DNA of 64,000 nt, from assembly GCF_025144145.1 (NCBI RefSeq), contig NZ_CP083546.1, positions 2,744,501 to 2,808,500 of the forward strand, in the 5' to 3' direction. Below the pieces are notes generated by a model. The model saw only the letters and a program-made list of their open reading frames with translations. It ran no database searches and was not told the DNA's origin. Positions 15,194 through 23,391 of the stretch are shown in pieces. The translations under genes were made by a program, and so were the position numbers. Position 1 is the stretch's first letter, and every line of letters begins with the position of its first letter. Origin of the DNA: Leisingera sp. M658. Lineage in GTDB: Bacteria; Pseudomonadota; Alphaproteobacteria; Rhodobacterales; Rhodobacteraceae.

Positions 15194-15445
15194 GGGTAGA
15201 GGTTCCGACTGACTCACAGCGACATTGAATTACTACCGCGTGATTGTCGGGAGTAGGCAGCGGACTTCTCGAAAGATTCACTAATCTACCTACGTTCCTA
15301 AAACCCCAACAGATACGCCATGCGACCGGCCTTAAGTTCCTCGATACACCCGCATATTGGATCGCCTATCGATTATAATTTTTAAAATCCGCAGCAAAAA
15401 TGTAAGATGAACTTTCAACGCTTATGCGAAGTAGGGACGCGATGA

Positions 15446-17794
15446 TCAGAACAATAGAGTCCCTCCGTCTATTGCGGATAGGAGCTCATCCTCCGTTACA
15501 TTATCTAGAACAAGGCGTTCATCGTTGAACGAAATTGCGGTTTTGTAAGTTCCGTCAGCCCGGTCTTCAGAGAAGTCCAGTTTCGAAATCTGTTCAATAC
15601 TCCACAACCTCAAATCAAGAAGGTCCAACCCGACCTTAAAGTCGGTTAGGCGGTCTTCCTGACCATCTGAGGTGAAAATGAAATGATCGGCCCCTTCACC
15701 GCCGGTCACAATATCCAGGCCGGTTCCGTCGATAATTCTATCAGAACCGTGCCCTCCATGGAGAATGTCACTCCCCCTACCACCGTAGATAGTATCCTCA
15801 CCATCACCTCCTGTAAGGCGATCGCTTCCTTTGCCGCCCGCAATTAGGTCGCGCCCAAGTCCACCGTCGACGATATCAGCACCTTTCCCACCAGAAACTG
15901 TATCATCCCATCCGCCGCCAAAAATGGTGTCTCTCCCTCTTCCTCCATATATCTCATCTCGGCCGTTTTCTCCATCCAACCAATCCCCACCAGTGGATCC
16001 AAATATGGTGTCGTGCCAGGTGCCTCCAAAAACCGTGTCGGCACCACCGCCGCCGACAATTTTGTCTCGGCCGGAATTTCCATAGAGGTGGTCATTACCT
16101 TGCCCACCATTGAGGTAGTCACGACCTGTACCGCCACTAATCGTGTCACTGCCTTCTTCTCCATAAAGCCTGTCACTAGCAGAATTTCCAAAAAAGGTGT
16201 CATCACCAGACTGTCCTCGGATCACGTCCCGATTGGCACTTCCATCAATGTAGTCGTCGCCATCTCCAATTCTGGTGAAATCTATGAAGGTCAATGCCCA
16301 AGGCTCTTGGTCTACTTTAACCACTCCATCGCCAGATGTTGTACTTTCTCCAAAAGTCAGCACCGGTTCAGCTCGATGGTCAGCTCCACCCTTTGCGCCG
16401 TCGGAAAGCATTGTGGATTTAACAAAGTAGGAATCGTCACCTACTATCTCCGAGAAGTCTAATTTTGTTCCTGTTCGCTCCTCACCACTTCGATTTGAAA
16501 CGATAAATTTAAAATCATAACCGTCTCCAAAACCATGGGCGTCGATTTCACCTTCCACTGACCAATCCAGTACAGGTGTCATGCCGACAAGGTTTTCTCT
16601 CAGTAAGGAATACGTTTCACCGGCAATCGTAAGGTTCTCTTGCTCTAAATCTGTCAGGGTGATGCTTTGTGTCGTATCAAAGGTCAAAGGCCAAATCTGA
16701 GAAACGTCAATCCCATGTGTTAACTGCTCATAGAACATTTCAACCATCATAGCGGCGTGCTCTAGACCACGTGCGTTTTCCCCGTAATGATTGGAGTTCC
16801 ATTCAGTTACATGATAGGAAAGCTGTTCGAGAGAGTCGGACCTGCTCAGAAGGTCTTCAAATCGTTTGTATTGCGCAAACATAAAGCTGTTTGCTTCATC
16901 AACAGAAGACAGTCCTTTACTTACATAATAGTGATGTAAAACACCGCCCACAAGGTCCGCAGAGCCAGGAACACTATTAATCTGCGATGTAATATCTACC
17001 ACTTGATCGTATGCGCTCCCCTGGCCATCGACGTTCACTGTAATCCAACCATTAGGGACAATCCCATCGTAGTGTTCATCAATGTAAGCCTCGGAAAAGA
17101 CACCATACATGTCCTTTTCTGGATCGATATGAACAATCGTATCTTCTCTCGGAGAGTAGACCTCCGAGGCAGACGAAGTTCCTTGCACAATAATTTCTGG
17201 CGTTACAATGCCTTTTTGGCTGAAGAATTCGTCGATGATGGGAAGCAACTTCGCAACCAAAAATCCATACTCAGAGGCAGTCATCTCGCCCGAGCCCCAA
17301 AATTCGTTACCCAATTCTATTGCGGAGATTCTAACTCCATTTTCATGAGACTCTTGAATTAGGTCTTCAAGGAAGGAGTTGAGATCACTTAAATATCCAG
17401 GGTCAAGTTCGCGCCTATTCCCGTAGCTTCCCTCAAGCATAGCCTTTGGCGCGCTCTGTGAAAAGCCAGTCCTTGTAGGAATGACAATGGAAACTGACAA
17501 GCCAGAATTTCCTGCCTGCTCAAACATCTGGTTCATTGGAAGTAAATCCTGAACGCGATCAGTTGACGAAATGTCGGCATTTGGGTTTGCCATGTCAAAA
17601 TAATATTCTGTGGCGCCGCCCCCGGGAAATCGAAGGTTAGTCACCCCAAGCTCCTCAACCAGAGAGGGCAAGCTTGATGCAGGGTCGCCATACTCTTCAT
17701 CATAGATAGTCACTAAATTTACGCCGAAGTGAGCTTCGCTAACAGTTTCATAGTCAGCTCCTTTTGCGTCACCTTTTACTGTATAAGTAGACAT
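15446..17794 (-). CDS. Glycoside-hydrolase-like protein with RTX calcium-binding repeats
   Basis: 782 residues from ATG 17794 (ggtgg upstream); a TTG 12 codons earlier is unlikely. Residues 1 to about 400 resemble a clan-A (beta/alpha)8 glycoside hydrolase: NLRFPGGGATEYYFD, an acid/base candidate Glu in AIELGNEFWG and a nucleophile candidate in SYHVTEWNSNHYG. A beta-sandwich stretch follows to about 495. The C-terminal third is an RTX array of GGxGxDxLxG-type nonapeptides (GGQGNDHLYG, GGHGSDRIIDG and many between), which bind calcium after type I export, then the usual aspartate-rich RTX end. No signal peptide is present, as expected for type I secretion. No T1SS genes lie nearby, so a host exporter would be needed. 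Substrate unknown. Confidence 0.85.
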   Translation of the reverse strand: MSTYTVKGDAKGADYETVSEAHFGVNLVTIYDEEYGDPASSLPSLVEELGVTNLRFPGGGATEYYFDMANPNADISSTDRVQDLLPMNQMFEQAGNSGLSVSIVIPTRTGFSQSAPKAMLEGSYGNRRELDPGYLSDLNSFLEDLIQESHENGVRISAIELGNEFWGSGEMTASEYGFLVAKLLPIIDEFFSQKGIVTPEIIVQGTSSASEVYSPREDTIVHIDPEKDMYGVFSEAYIDEHYDGIVPNGWITVNVDGQGSAYDQVVDITSQINSVPGSADLVGGVLHHYYVSKGLSSVDEANSFMFAQYKRFEDLLSRSDSLEQLSYHVTEWNSNHYGENARGLEHAAMMVEMFYEQLTHGIDVSQIWPLTFDTTQSITLTDLEQENLTIAGETYSLLRENLVGMTPVLDWSVEGEIDAHGFGDGYDFKFIVSNRSGEERTGTKLDFSEIVGDDSYFVKSTMLSDGAKGGADHRAEPVLTFGESTTSGDGVVKVDQEPWALTFIDFTRIGDGDDYIDGSANRDVIRGQSGDDTFFGNSASDRLYGEEGSDTISGGTGRDYLNGGQGNDHLYGNSGRDKIVGGGGADTVFGGTWHDTIFGSTGGDWLDGENGRDEIYGGRGRDTIFGGGWDDTVSGGKGADIVDGGLGRDLIAGGKGSDRLTGGDGEDTIYGGRGSDILHGGHGSDRIIDGTGLDIVTGGEGADHFIFTSDGQEDRLTDFKVGLDLLDLRLWSIEQISKLDFSEDRADGTYKTAISFNDERLVLDNVTEDELLSAIDGGTLLF

Positions 17795-18712
17795 TGCAAA
17801 CCACCATAGAAAGAGTTTCCACTTTATCAAACGTTCTCATTTCGTTCGGGTGACGAGGTGACTGAAAAGTGGCGTGACTGTGGCGGAAAAATACTATTTT
17901 ATAAGAGAAGTGTTCAAATCTCTCCCTTTCCCCATCAGCTTTCTTACCGGTATCGACCAAGAGTGGGTTGATGCATTAGGTTCAAGGGCCGCCAATATAG
18001 CACCGATAGAGCCAAACTCGCGGTGTACCAAGCGCGCGCACCCAAGCATGATCGGGTTACCTCCTGGCGCGTCGAACCGCTGAAGCGAAGTCGAGTTGAC
18101 ACATTCCGGATTTGACGAGCCTCTTGCCTAACAGCCTCTCAATGCCTTGAAATAGCGCAACTATTACTTCGAAATTGATCGTCACCATTCGGACAGCCTG
18201 GAAACCCAAAGATGTAGGTTTGATGAGTTTTGAGCCTAAGCCCACCGTCATCATTTACTCATAATCCAGGCGGAAAATTCATTTATAACGCCATCCCTAT
18301 GCCCGGCGGATGAGACGCGATTTTGTATAAATTTGGATATGCACAACTTCAGAATAGACTTGCCAAAAAGTCACCGTGATACTTTCGCGAAAGAAGGGTG
18401 AATTCTTGAAATTGACACATTTAAAATGACTTAAACTATTCCATTAACCTTTGACGCCCGCAACTGTGCGGCGGAGCCTGTGGTAACGTTGGTGCCTGAT
18501 TAGGATTTTATTTACCCTTATTTAATACAATCTAGGTGTACGAAGTATTTCGAAGCGATTAGTCAAAATTTAGATCAACGACTTTGGCCCCTTGGTTAAA
18601 TCAACATTATGCGCACAAGAAGACATGCGAAATTCACTATGACACTCAACGCCTTTGATGCTCATTTGCCCCCTGACGCCCTGCATCACGTTACCGCAAA
18701 CTGGAAAATACT
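17795..18712. other. AT-rich non-coding stretch
   Basis: About 900 bp separating the RTX gene from small downstream ORFs. Two 60-70 codon frames (17874 plus, 18057 minus) lack start signals and family features. It contains a perfect 12-bp palindrome CTTTCGCGAAAG (18382-18393) followed by a consensus -35 TTGACA (18412-18417) with actatt 17 bp later, a plausible plus-strand promoter with operator. Confidence 0.45.
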
Positions 18713-19021
18713 ATGTGCCTATCAAACATATATAGACTAGCCAACAGAGTTGCCTGCTGTTGCACATCGGACTGCGCCCTCTGTGCCAAATTAGTTGAGC
18801 CAGTCATTCCAGACCTCACACCGCCCCGAGAAAGAGGCGCGGAATTTTATTCTCTCAAGGACGAGTGCTTTGAGGAGACGCTTAAGGAGCTTCTTGAAAA
18901 TTTGGGCAACGGGTCTTGGGAAAGAGTTACCAACGTCATCAAGCAGGCAGGGCACGAACTGACGGAGAGCGACTTAAAATGGATGTCCTTGGACGACGAA
19001 GGGCGGGAGACGCCAGACTAG
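18713..19021 (+). CDS. Small hypothetical protein
   Basis: 102 codons from ATG 18713. The N-terminal 35 residues are cysteine-rich (CCCTSDCALCAKL) and the C-terminal 60 are a regular acidic helical sequence (LKDECFEETLKELLENLGNG, then VIKQAGHELTESDLKWM). No Shine-Dalgarno is clear and an in-frame stop lies 39 bp upstream. The promoter-like sequence at 18412 could drive it. Not recognised; the true start may be further in. Confidence 0.4.
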   Translation: MCLSNIYRLANRVACCCTSDCALCAKLVEPVIPDLTPPRERGAEFYSLKDECFEETLKELLENLGNGSWERVTNVIKQAGHELTESDLKWMSLDDEGRETPD

Positions 19022-19425
19022 TATCTACTCACAGGACGGCACTCTTTTTCCCGAGCAAGATTCCGTAAGTGTTGCTGCTAAGTCCGCGCCCTTCACACAC
19101 TTCGTTCACGTGGCACCCTTCACCTTCAAAAGGATCAAGATGCACTGTCACAGTGCTCCTACGTGACCCGACAGGCGCGGCCTATCGGGTTCCGGCAAGT
19201 ACAGTTGCGCTGCCCTGATTGCGCCCTGATTGGCACCTCATATTTGAGTTTTGCAAATCCAGATTCCTGCGCAGAACTGTCGTTGCGACTGATCCGGGCT
19301 GCACTTGCAGCGAATGTCCGAGGGTTTCGAATTCGTTTCCACTGTGCAGTTGCCACGAGTTCAATCTGTTGGGAAGCTGCCATTGCGGGATGGGCGAACC
19401 CGTAGGTTTTGCCCAATATAATAAC

Positions 19426-19441
19426 GCGTGCCCTGGCACGC
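19426..19441. promoter_or_regulatory. 16-bp perfect palindrome
   Basis: GCGTGCC-CT-GGCACGC. It lies in the 19022-19490 interval, which otherwise holds no convincing gene (a 113-codon minus-strand frame there lacks start signals). It could be an operator for the RNA/ardA region or a recombination subsite for the resolvase. Confidence 0.4.
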
Positions 19442-19484
19442 TTAGAACCTGTTCTTTCAGCTTGCATCAAATCCGGTGACGCTT

Positions 19485-19598
19485 GGCGGCTGTGGGTCAA
19501 TCATCTTGCCGCCGCTTTGGCGGTCTCCCGAGAAGATGTTGACCCATCACCGGAAGGTTTGATCGAGACGCCCCAAGCCGCGCATGCGCGGCTTTTTT
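19485..19598 (+). ncRNA. Candidate structured small RNA upstream of ardA
   Basis: A long imperfect stem (TGGGTCAA 19493-19500 and ATCTT 19503-19507 with AAGAT 19533-19537 and TTGACCCA 19539-19546) encloses a second hairpin (CCGCC/GGCGG). A 28-nt linker then leads to a textbook terminator. No reading frame of interest overlaps. It could be an independent sRNA, an antisense regulator, or a 5' attenuator of ardA. The 5' end is a guess, and no strong promoter is visible. Confidence 0.45.
19575..19598 (+). terminator. Strong rho-independent terminator
   Basis: Perfect palindrome aagccgcgcatgcgcggctt (19575-19594) running into six T (19593-19598). About 85 bp upstream of ardA. Confidence 0.9.
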
Positions 19599-19683
19599 AG
19601 TGGGACGCTCGCCGCTGGGCAGAGGTTCAAGCGCGGGGTCTAAGGGACGGCTTCGCCTTCAATCTTAAGAAAGCGAGGACGTT

Positions 19684-20181
19684 ATGACTCTCCTGTTTGC
19701 CCAGCCCTACGACATCTCCGCCACTGGCTTCTATTTCCAGGACTTGGCGGGTTACGATGCCAAGGCCGCAGCCCTGCGGAACGACTACGGCCAGAAGGTC
19801 GAGGAGTTTGAAATCCAGTTCATTGACGGTGAGGCCATTGATTGCGCATTGGCCGCCGCCATCGGCATCAACCAAACGAACCTGCCGCAATATTTCGAGC
19901 TGGTGGAGGAACTGGACGATCACGATAAACAGGTGATCATCATTGCCGTGGGTGAGTGCGGGTATGAGTTCGATCCAGACCCGCGCCGTTTTGACGTGGA
20001 TATCTATGCCGCGACTACCACGCGCGAGCTGGCAGAAATGTTCGTGGATGAAGGACTGTACGGCGATATCCCCGAACACCTGCAATTCTACATCGATTAT
20101 GACGCCATCGCCCGTGATTTGGCTGTGGACTACACAGAAACCGAGATCGCAGGCGCAACGCTGATTTACCGCTGCGCGTAA
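19684..20181 (+). CDS. ardA: Antirestriction protein ArdA
   Basis: 165 residues, the family length. ArdA proteins are acidic B-DNA mimics that bind and inhibit type I restriction enzymes, protecting an incoming element. The protein is strongly acidic, with the ArdA N-terminal YDISATGFYFQDL and the conserved middle and end (ELAEMFVDEGLYGDIPEHL then FYIDYDAIARDL). ATG 19684 has gagga at a good distance. On an IME it would act early in the recipient. It lies behind a terminated RNA and upstream of parB. Confidence 0.92.
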   Translation: MTLLFAQPYDISATGFYFQDLAGYDAKAAALRNDYGQKVEEFEIQFIDGEAIDCALAAAIGINQTNLPQYFELVEELDDHDKQVIIIAVGECGYEFDPDPRRFDVDIYAATTTRELAEMFVDEGLYGDIPEHLQFYIDYDAIARDLAVDYTETEIAGATLIYRCA

Positions 20182-20233
20182 GGGGGCATCTGCAAGCCCC
20201 CGACATTGCCAATCAGAAAGCATTCGGGGGTTT
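20182..20233 (+). promoter_or_regulatory. Mutually exclusive hairpins between ardA and the ParB-like gene
   Basis: GCCCCC (20196-20201) can pair with GGGGGC (20182-20187) or, within AAGCCCCCGA (20194-20203), with TCGGGGGTTT (20224-20233). Two alternative stems sharing one arm suggest attenuation or translational control of the downstream gene. Confidence 0.4.
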
Positions 20234-20287
20234 GGAGGTGTGCCCTTGCACCGAACTTTAAACCCAACCACTTGAAAGGATTATCCT

Positions 20288-22000
20288 ATGGAACTGCAAC
20301 ATATTGAACTTGAGAACTTGAAACCCGCCGCAATCAACGTGCGTAAAACAGGCGCAAAAGACGTGTCTGACTTATTGCCGAGCATCAAAGCGCTTGGCCT
20401 GCTGCAACCGCTTCTCGTGCGCCGGAACTGCGAAGGCTACGAGATCGTTGCCGGACAACGGCGTTTCCATGCCTTGCAGGAACTTGAGGCCACAGGCGAA
20501 AAGCCTGATCCAGTGCCCTGTATCATTATGCGCGAGGGAGACGATGCCAAAGCCATTGAAGCATCTTTGGCCGAAAACGTAGCCCGTCTGCCGATGGAAG
20601 AGATTGACCAGTACAGAGCTTTTGCCGCCTTGGTAAAACAGGGCAAATGCATTGAAGATATTGCCAGTGAATTCGGCATCACGGAACGGTTGGTGCGCCA
20701 GCGCCTTGCCATTGCCAACCTCCTGCCGCCGATCCTGACAGCCTACCGCAGACAGGACATCACGGCTACCACTGTGCGGCTCTTGACCATGGCGACGAAG
20801 AAGCAGCAAAAGGCATGGCTTGCGCTGTACAAGGACAAAAACGATCATGCGCCACTGGGCTATCAGCTCAAAAGCTGGCTGTTTGGCGGGGCGCAAATTC
20901 TGGTGAGCAACGCGCTGTTTGATCCGGCAACCTGCAAAGGCGGCATCGTGACCGATCTGTTCGGAGACGAAAGTTATTTTGATGACTCTGAACAATTCTG
21001 GGCACTGCAAAACGCCGCCATTGCCCAAGCCCGGCAAGCTTATCTGGACGATGGATGGGAGGATGTGATCCTGCTGGATATCGGGGAATATTTTCCGGCT
21101 TATGACTACGTGGATACGCCGAAGGAGCGCGGCGGGAAGGTCTATGTGCGCATTTCCGAAAGCGGAGAAGTCACGTTCTACGAGGGGCAATTGTCCCGCA
21201 AAGAGATCAAGCGGCGTGAAAAGGCTGCGTCCGGCGAAACGGAGCAGACAATCCAGCGTCCCGAGATTACCAAGGCTATGCAAAATTACCTGTCGCTGCA
21301 TCGTCATGCCGCTGTCCGTGCCGAGCTTCTGCAACATCCGGCCATCGCGCTACGGCTGGCTGTTGCTCAAATCATTGCAGGTTCGGAATTGTGGTCTGTG
21401 CAGGCTGATCCGCAAAAGGCAAACTCTGACAGAATTGCCGAAAGCCTTGCTGCCAATGCCGGACAGGAGCGTATCAGCAATGAGCGCAAAGAAATCCTGA
21501 AACTGCTCGATATTGAAGCCCATTCCAGTGAAACGCTGGTTCCGCGCAAGAATGACTGGCACATCTGCCGCGATCTTCCTGCGATCTTGGCCAAGCTGCT
21601 GAGCTTGAGCGATGAGCAGGTAATGCGGGTGCTTGCCTTCTCGGTCGCGGAATGCCTGCCATGTGGTTCGGCCTTGGTGGAGACGCTGGGCAAGCTGTTA
21701 TCTGTGGATATGGCCAGTTTCATGCAGGCGGATGAGGTGTTTTTCGATCTGCTGAAAGACAAAGAGGCCGTTAACGCCATGGTCAGTGAAGTTGCTGGCA
21801 AAAGCACCGTAGAAGCCAATATTACAGCCACAGCCAAGGTGCAGAAGAAAATCATCTCAGATTGCCTCAATGGCACCCGCAAACCCAAGACAGCGAACTG
21901 GCAACCGCGATACATGGACTTTCCGATGCGCAGCTATACCAAGCGCGGCGGCATTGCAGCGATTGAGCAGTGGGAAGCTACCAAGAGGCATTTTTCCTAA
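20288..22000 (+). CDS. ParB/Spo0J-like protein of the element
   Basis: 570 residues, longer than chromosomal ParB. The N-terminal ParB/sulfiredoxin-like domain has the box II arginine patch EIVAGQRRFHAL (about residues 55-66) and ASLAENVARLPM (about 95-106). A helix-turn-helix follows (CIEDIASEFGITERLVRQRL). The remaining 380 residues are typical of the large plasmid ParB-like proteins with unclear function. No ParA is encoded nearby, so a true partition role is doubtful; copy-number maintenance of the circular form, gene regulation or nuclease activity are alternatives. aaaggattatcct precedes ATG 20288. Confidence 0.88.
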   Translation: MELQHIELENLKPAAINVRKTGAKDVSDLLPSIKALGLLQPLLVRRNCEGYEIVAGQRRFHALQELEATGEKPDPVPCIIMREGDDAKAIEASLAENVARLPMEEIDQYRAFAALVKQGKCIEDIASEFGITERLVRQRLAIANLLPPILTAYRRQDITATTVRLLTMATKKQQKAWLALYKDKNDHAPLGYQLKSWLFGGAQILVSNALFDPATCKGGIVTDLFGDESYFDDSEQFWALQNAAIAQARQAYLDDGWEDVILLDIGEYFPAYDYVDTPKERGGKVYVRISESGEVTFYEGQLSRKEIKRREKAASGETEQTIQRPEITKAMQNYLSLHRHAAVRAELLQHPAIALRLAVAQIIAGSELWSVQADPQKANSDRIAESLAANAGQERISNERKEILKLLDIEAHSSETLVPRKNDWHICRDLPAILAKLLSLSDEQVMRVLAFSVAECLPCGSALVETLGKLLSVDMASFMQADEVFFDLLKDKEAVNAMVSEVAGKSTVEANITATAKVQKKIISDCLNGTRKPKTANWQPRYMDFPMRSYTKRGGIAAIEQWEATKRHFS

Positions 22001-22039
22001 CCCAAGCTGGGCGGTTTCAACACCGCCCCAACAAAATTT

Positions 22040-22073
22040 CGCCTGATGGCAAGCCATCAGGCGATTTTCTTTT
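22040..22073 (+). terminator. Strong terminator after the ParB-like gene
   Basis: Perfect 11-bp stem CGCCTGATGGC (22040-22050) / GCCATCAGGCG (22053-22063), two-base loop, then attttctttt. Confidence 0.92.
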
Positions 22074-22087
22074 CCAAAACATTCCAG

Positions 22088-22267
22088 CTATGGGTTTGGC
22101 GCCCTCGCATTCAGCTCCGCCTGCAATGTTTCCAGTGTTGCCAGAGCATTCCGGCGTTCCGGTGTGTTTGGGGCGCTGGCGGCCATTGCAATGAAGGTTT
22201 TGCGCAACAGGCCGCGCAGTTCGTTATCGCTGAGCTTTGCGGCTTCAAATCGTGTGGTGAGTTTCAT
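22088..22267 (-). CDS. Small helical protein
   Basis: 59 residues from ATG 22267, supported by a strong Shine-Dalgarno (aaaggagaagag). It reads MKLTTRFEAAKLSDNELRGL at its start, then a loop (AASAPNTPERRN) and a second helix (LATLETLQAELNARAPNP). A helical hairpin is likely. Such small proteins are common on alphaproteobacterial plasmids; the role is unknown. A longer frame upstream crosses a large inverted repeat and was rejected. Confidence 0.6.
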   Translation of the reverse strand: MKLTTRFEAAKLSDNELRGLLRKTFIAMAASAPNTPERRNALATLETLQAELNARAPNP

Positions 22268-22297
22268 TCTCTTCTCCTTTGGATCAAGGAGGCCCCG

Positions 22298-22355
22298 ACC
22301 ATCAGGGCCTTTCGGCCCGTTCCCCATCATCCCCGGCTCATAAAGGCCTGATGGT
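22298..22355. repeat. Long inverted repeat upstream of the 59-residue gene
   Basis: ACCATCAGGGCCTTT (22298-22312) against AAAGGCCTGATGGT (22342-22355), 14 paired bases with one bulge and a 29-nt loop. As minus-strand RNA it would form a stem 30 nt before the gene's ribosome-binding site. Could be an RNA leader structure, protein-binding site or part of an origin. Confidence 0.5.
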
Positions 22356-22434
22356 GGGCAGCTGTGCATGATTGGAAGGACGGGGAGAGAAATCACCTGT
22401 GCGATTTACCGCACGCATTACTAGCTTCGATATG

Positions 22435-22446
22435 GCAAGCGCTTGC
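22435..22446. promoter_or_regulatory. Palindromic operator candidate before the H-NS-like gene
   Basis: GCAAGCGCTTGC, a perfect 12-bp palindrome 54 bp upstream of ATG 22501. Confidence 0.4.
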
Positions 22447-22500
22447 TTTAAAACCCTTTATCTGCTTTGACCGGGCAAAACTGAAAAACGCGAGGAACAC

Positions 22501-22824
22501 ATGGGAATTGATCTGACTGGAATGAGCCCGGCGGAGCTGGACGCGCTGGCCAAAGCTATTGAAGCCCGCAAGGTGGAAGCGGAAAAAGAGGCCAGGCAAA
22601 ACGCCTATGCCGAAATGTTGGCCGCCGCTGAAAAACATGGCGTATCCTTCAAGGACGTGATTGCCCTGCATGGCGGCAAGGGTCGTAAATCTGGCGCAAA
22701 AGCTGCCGCCAAATACGCCAATCCTGATGATGCGTCCCAAACCTGGAGCGGACGCGGGCGTAAACCTGCATGGGTTCACGCCGCTCTGGAAGCCGGGAAA
22801 TCTCTTGACGATCTGGCGATTTAA
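22501..22824 (+). CDS. H-NS/HvrA-family nucleoid-associated regulator
   Basis: 107 residues. N-terminal coiled-coil oligomerisation region (LDALAKAIEARKVEAEKEAR) and the diagnostic H-NS-family DNA-binding motif near the end, PDDASQTWSGRGRKPAW, preceded by KYANP. The family binds AT-rich DNA and silences it. On this element the likely targets are the AT-rich cargo blocks at 11.7-19 kb and 23.4-26.3 kb, or host genes. gagga precedes ATG 22501. Known: mobile elements often carry H-NS-like stealth proteins. Inferred: that this one does so here. Confidence 0.9.
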   Translation: MGIDLTGMSPAELDALAKAIEARKVEAEKEARQNAYAEMLAAAEKHGVSFKDVIALHGGKGRKSGAKAAAKYANPDDASQTWSGRGRKPAWVHAALEAGKSLDDLAI

Positions 22825-23018
22825 TACGGGATAAAATCGTCGTCTTCCGGCTTTTTGCGGGTCGCATCGTTGAAGTCAAAGCACTTCCGCAATGCGTCCT
22901 GCTCATCTTTCCGGAAGACGACATACGCCCATTCGATAGTAAGGCGCAGCATGTCTTCCGGCGTATGGCCGGGGCGTGCGGCGGCGTTATGAAGGGCGGT
23001 CTCAGAGCGCAACGGCAA
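22821..23018 (-). pseudogene. Short hypothetical or remnant ORF
   Basis: A 65-codon frame without an ATG at its start (TTG 23018); a coding-like core HTPEDMLRLTIEWAYVVFRK and KCFDFNDATRKKPEDDDFIP ends 4 bp inside the convergent H-NS-like gene. Upstream sequence (23020-23390) is non-coding in appearance. Probably a truncated gene. Confidence 0.35.
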
Positions 23019-23391
23019 CGCGGTTCGCTGCGCTACCGCAAGGCAGCAGTGAGCCCTTTGCGGACCTTGTCGCTCGACTCAGATGCTGCCAGCGCCCAAG
23101 GCAGCTTAGGAAGCCGAAGCGGTTTGGGCGCTGAAACTCTAGGCCATGGAAGTAGACATTTGTAACCCTTCTCGACGCCAGTGTGGAAACGGCTTAAGCG
23201 GCCATTCGCCGCATTTGTGATTGGCTGCAATCAAAAGTGCTTGCCGGTAACTCATAGAGTGTGTTGTGGTCTTCTGCGGCGGTCGCAACTATCGAGGCAT
23301 GTGCAACTTAAGGCTGCTCTTCAATACGAAAACGCCAGCATGATAGAGGCCCAACCTATAAACCACATAAATAAAGAGGGGCGCTAAGACG

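Noticed and set aside
18057-18254. 65-codon minus-strand ORF
   Set aside because: No Shine-Dalgarno, no recognisable motif, and it lies in a non-coding AT-rich stretch.
19159-19500. 113-codon minus-strand ORF before the candidate RNA
   Set aside because: Overlaps the structured RNA and a palindrome, has no start signal and unusual composition.
23033-23230. Minus-strand ORF upstream of the SIR2 gene
   Set aside because: Looks like translated intergenic repeat-type sequence; no start signal, and it would end in non-coding DNA.
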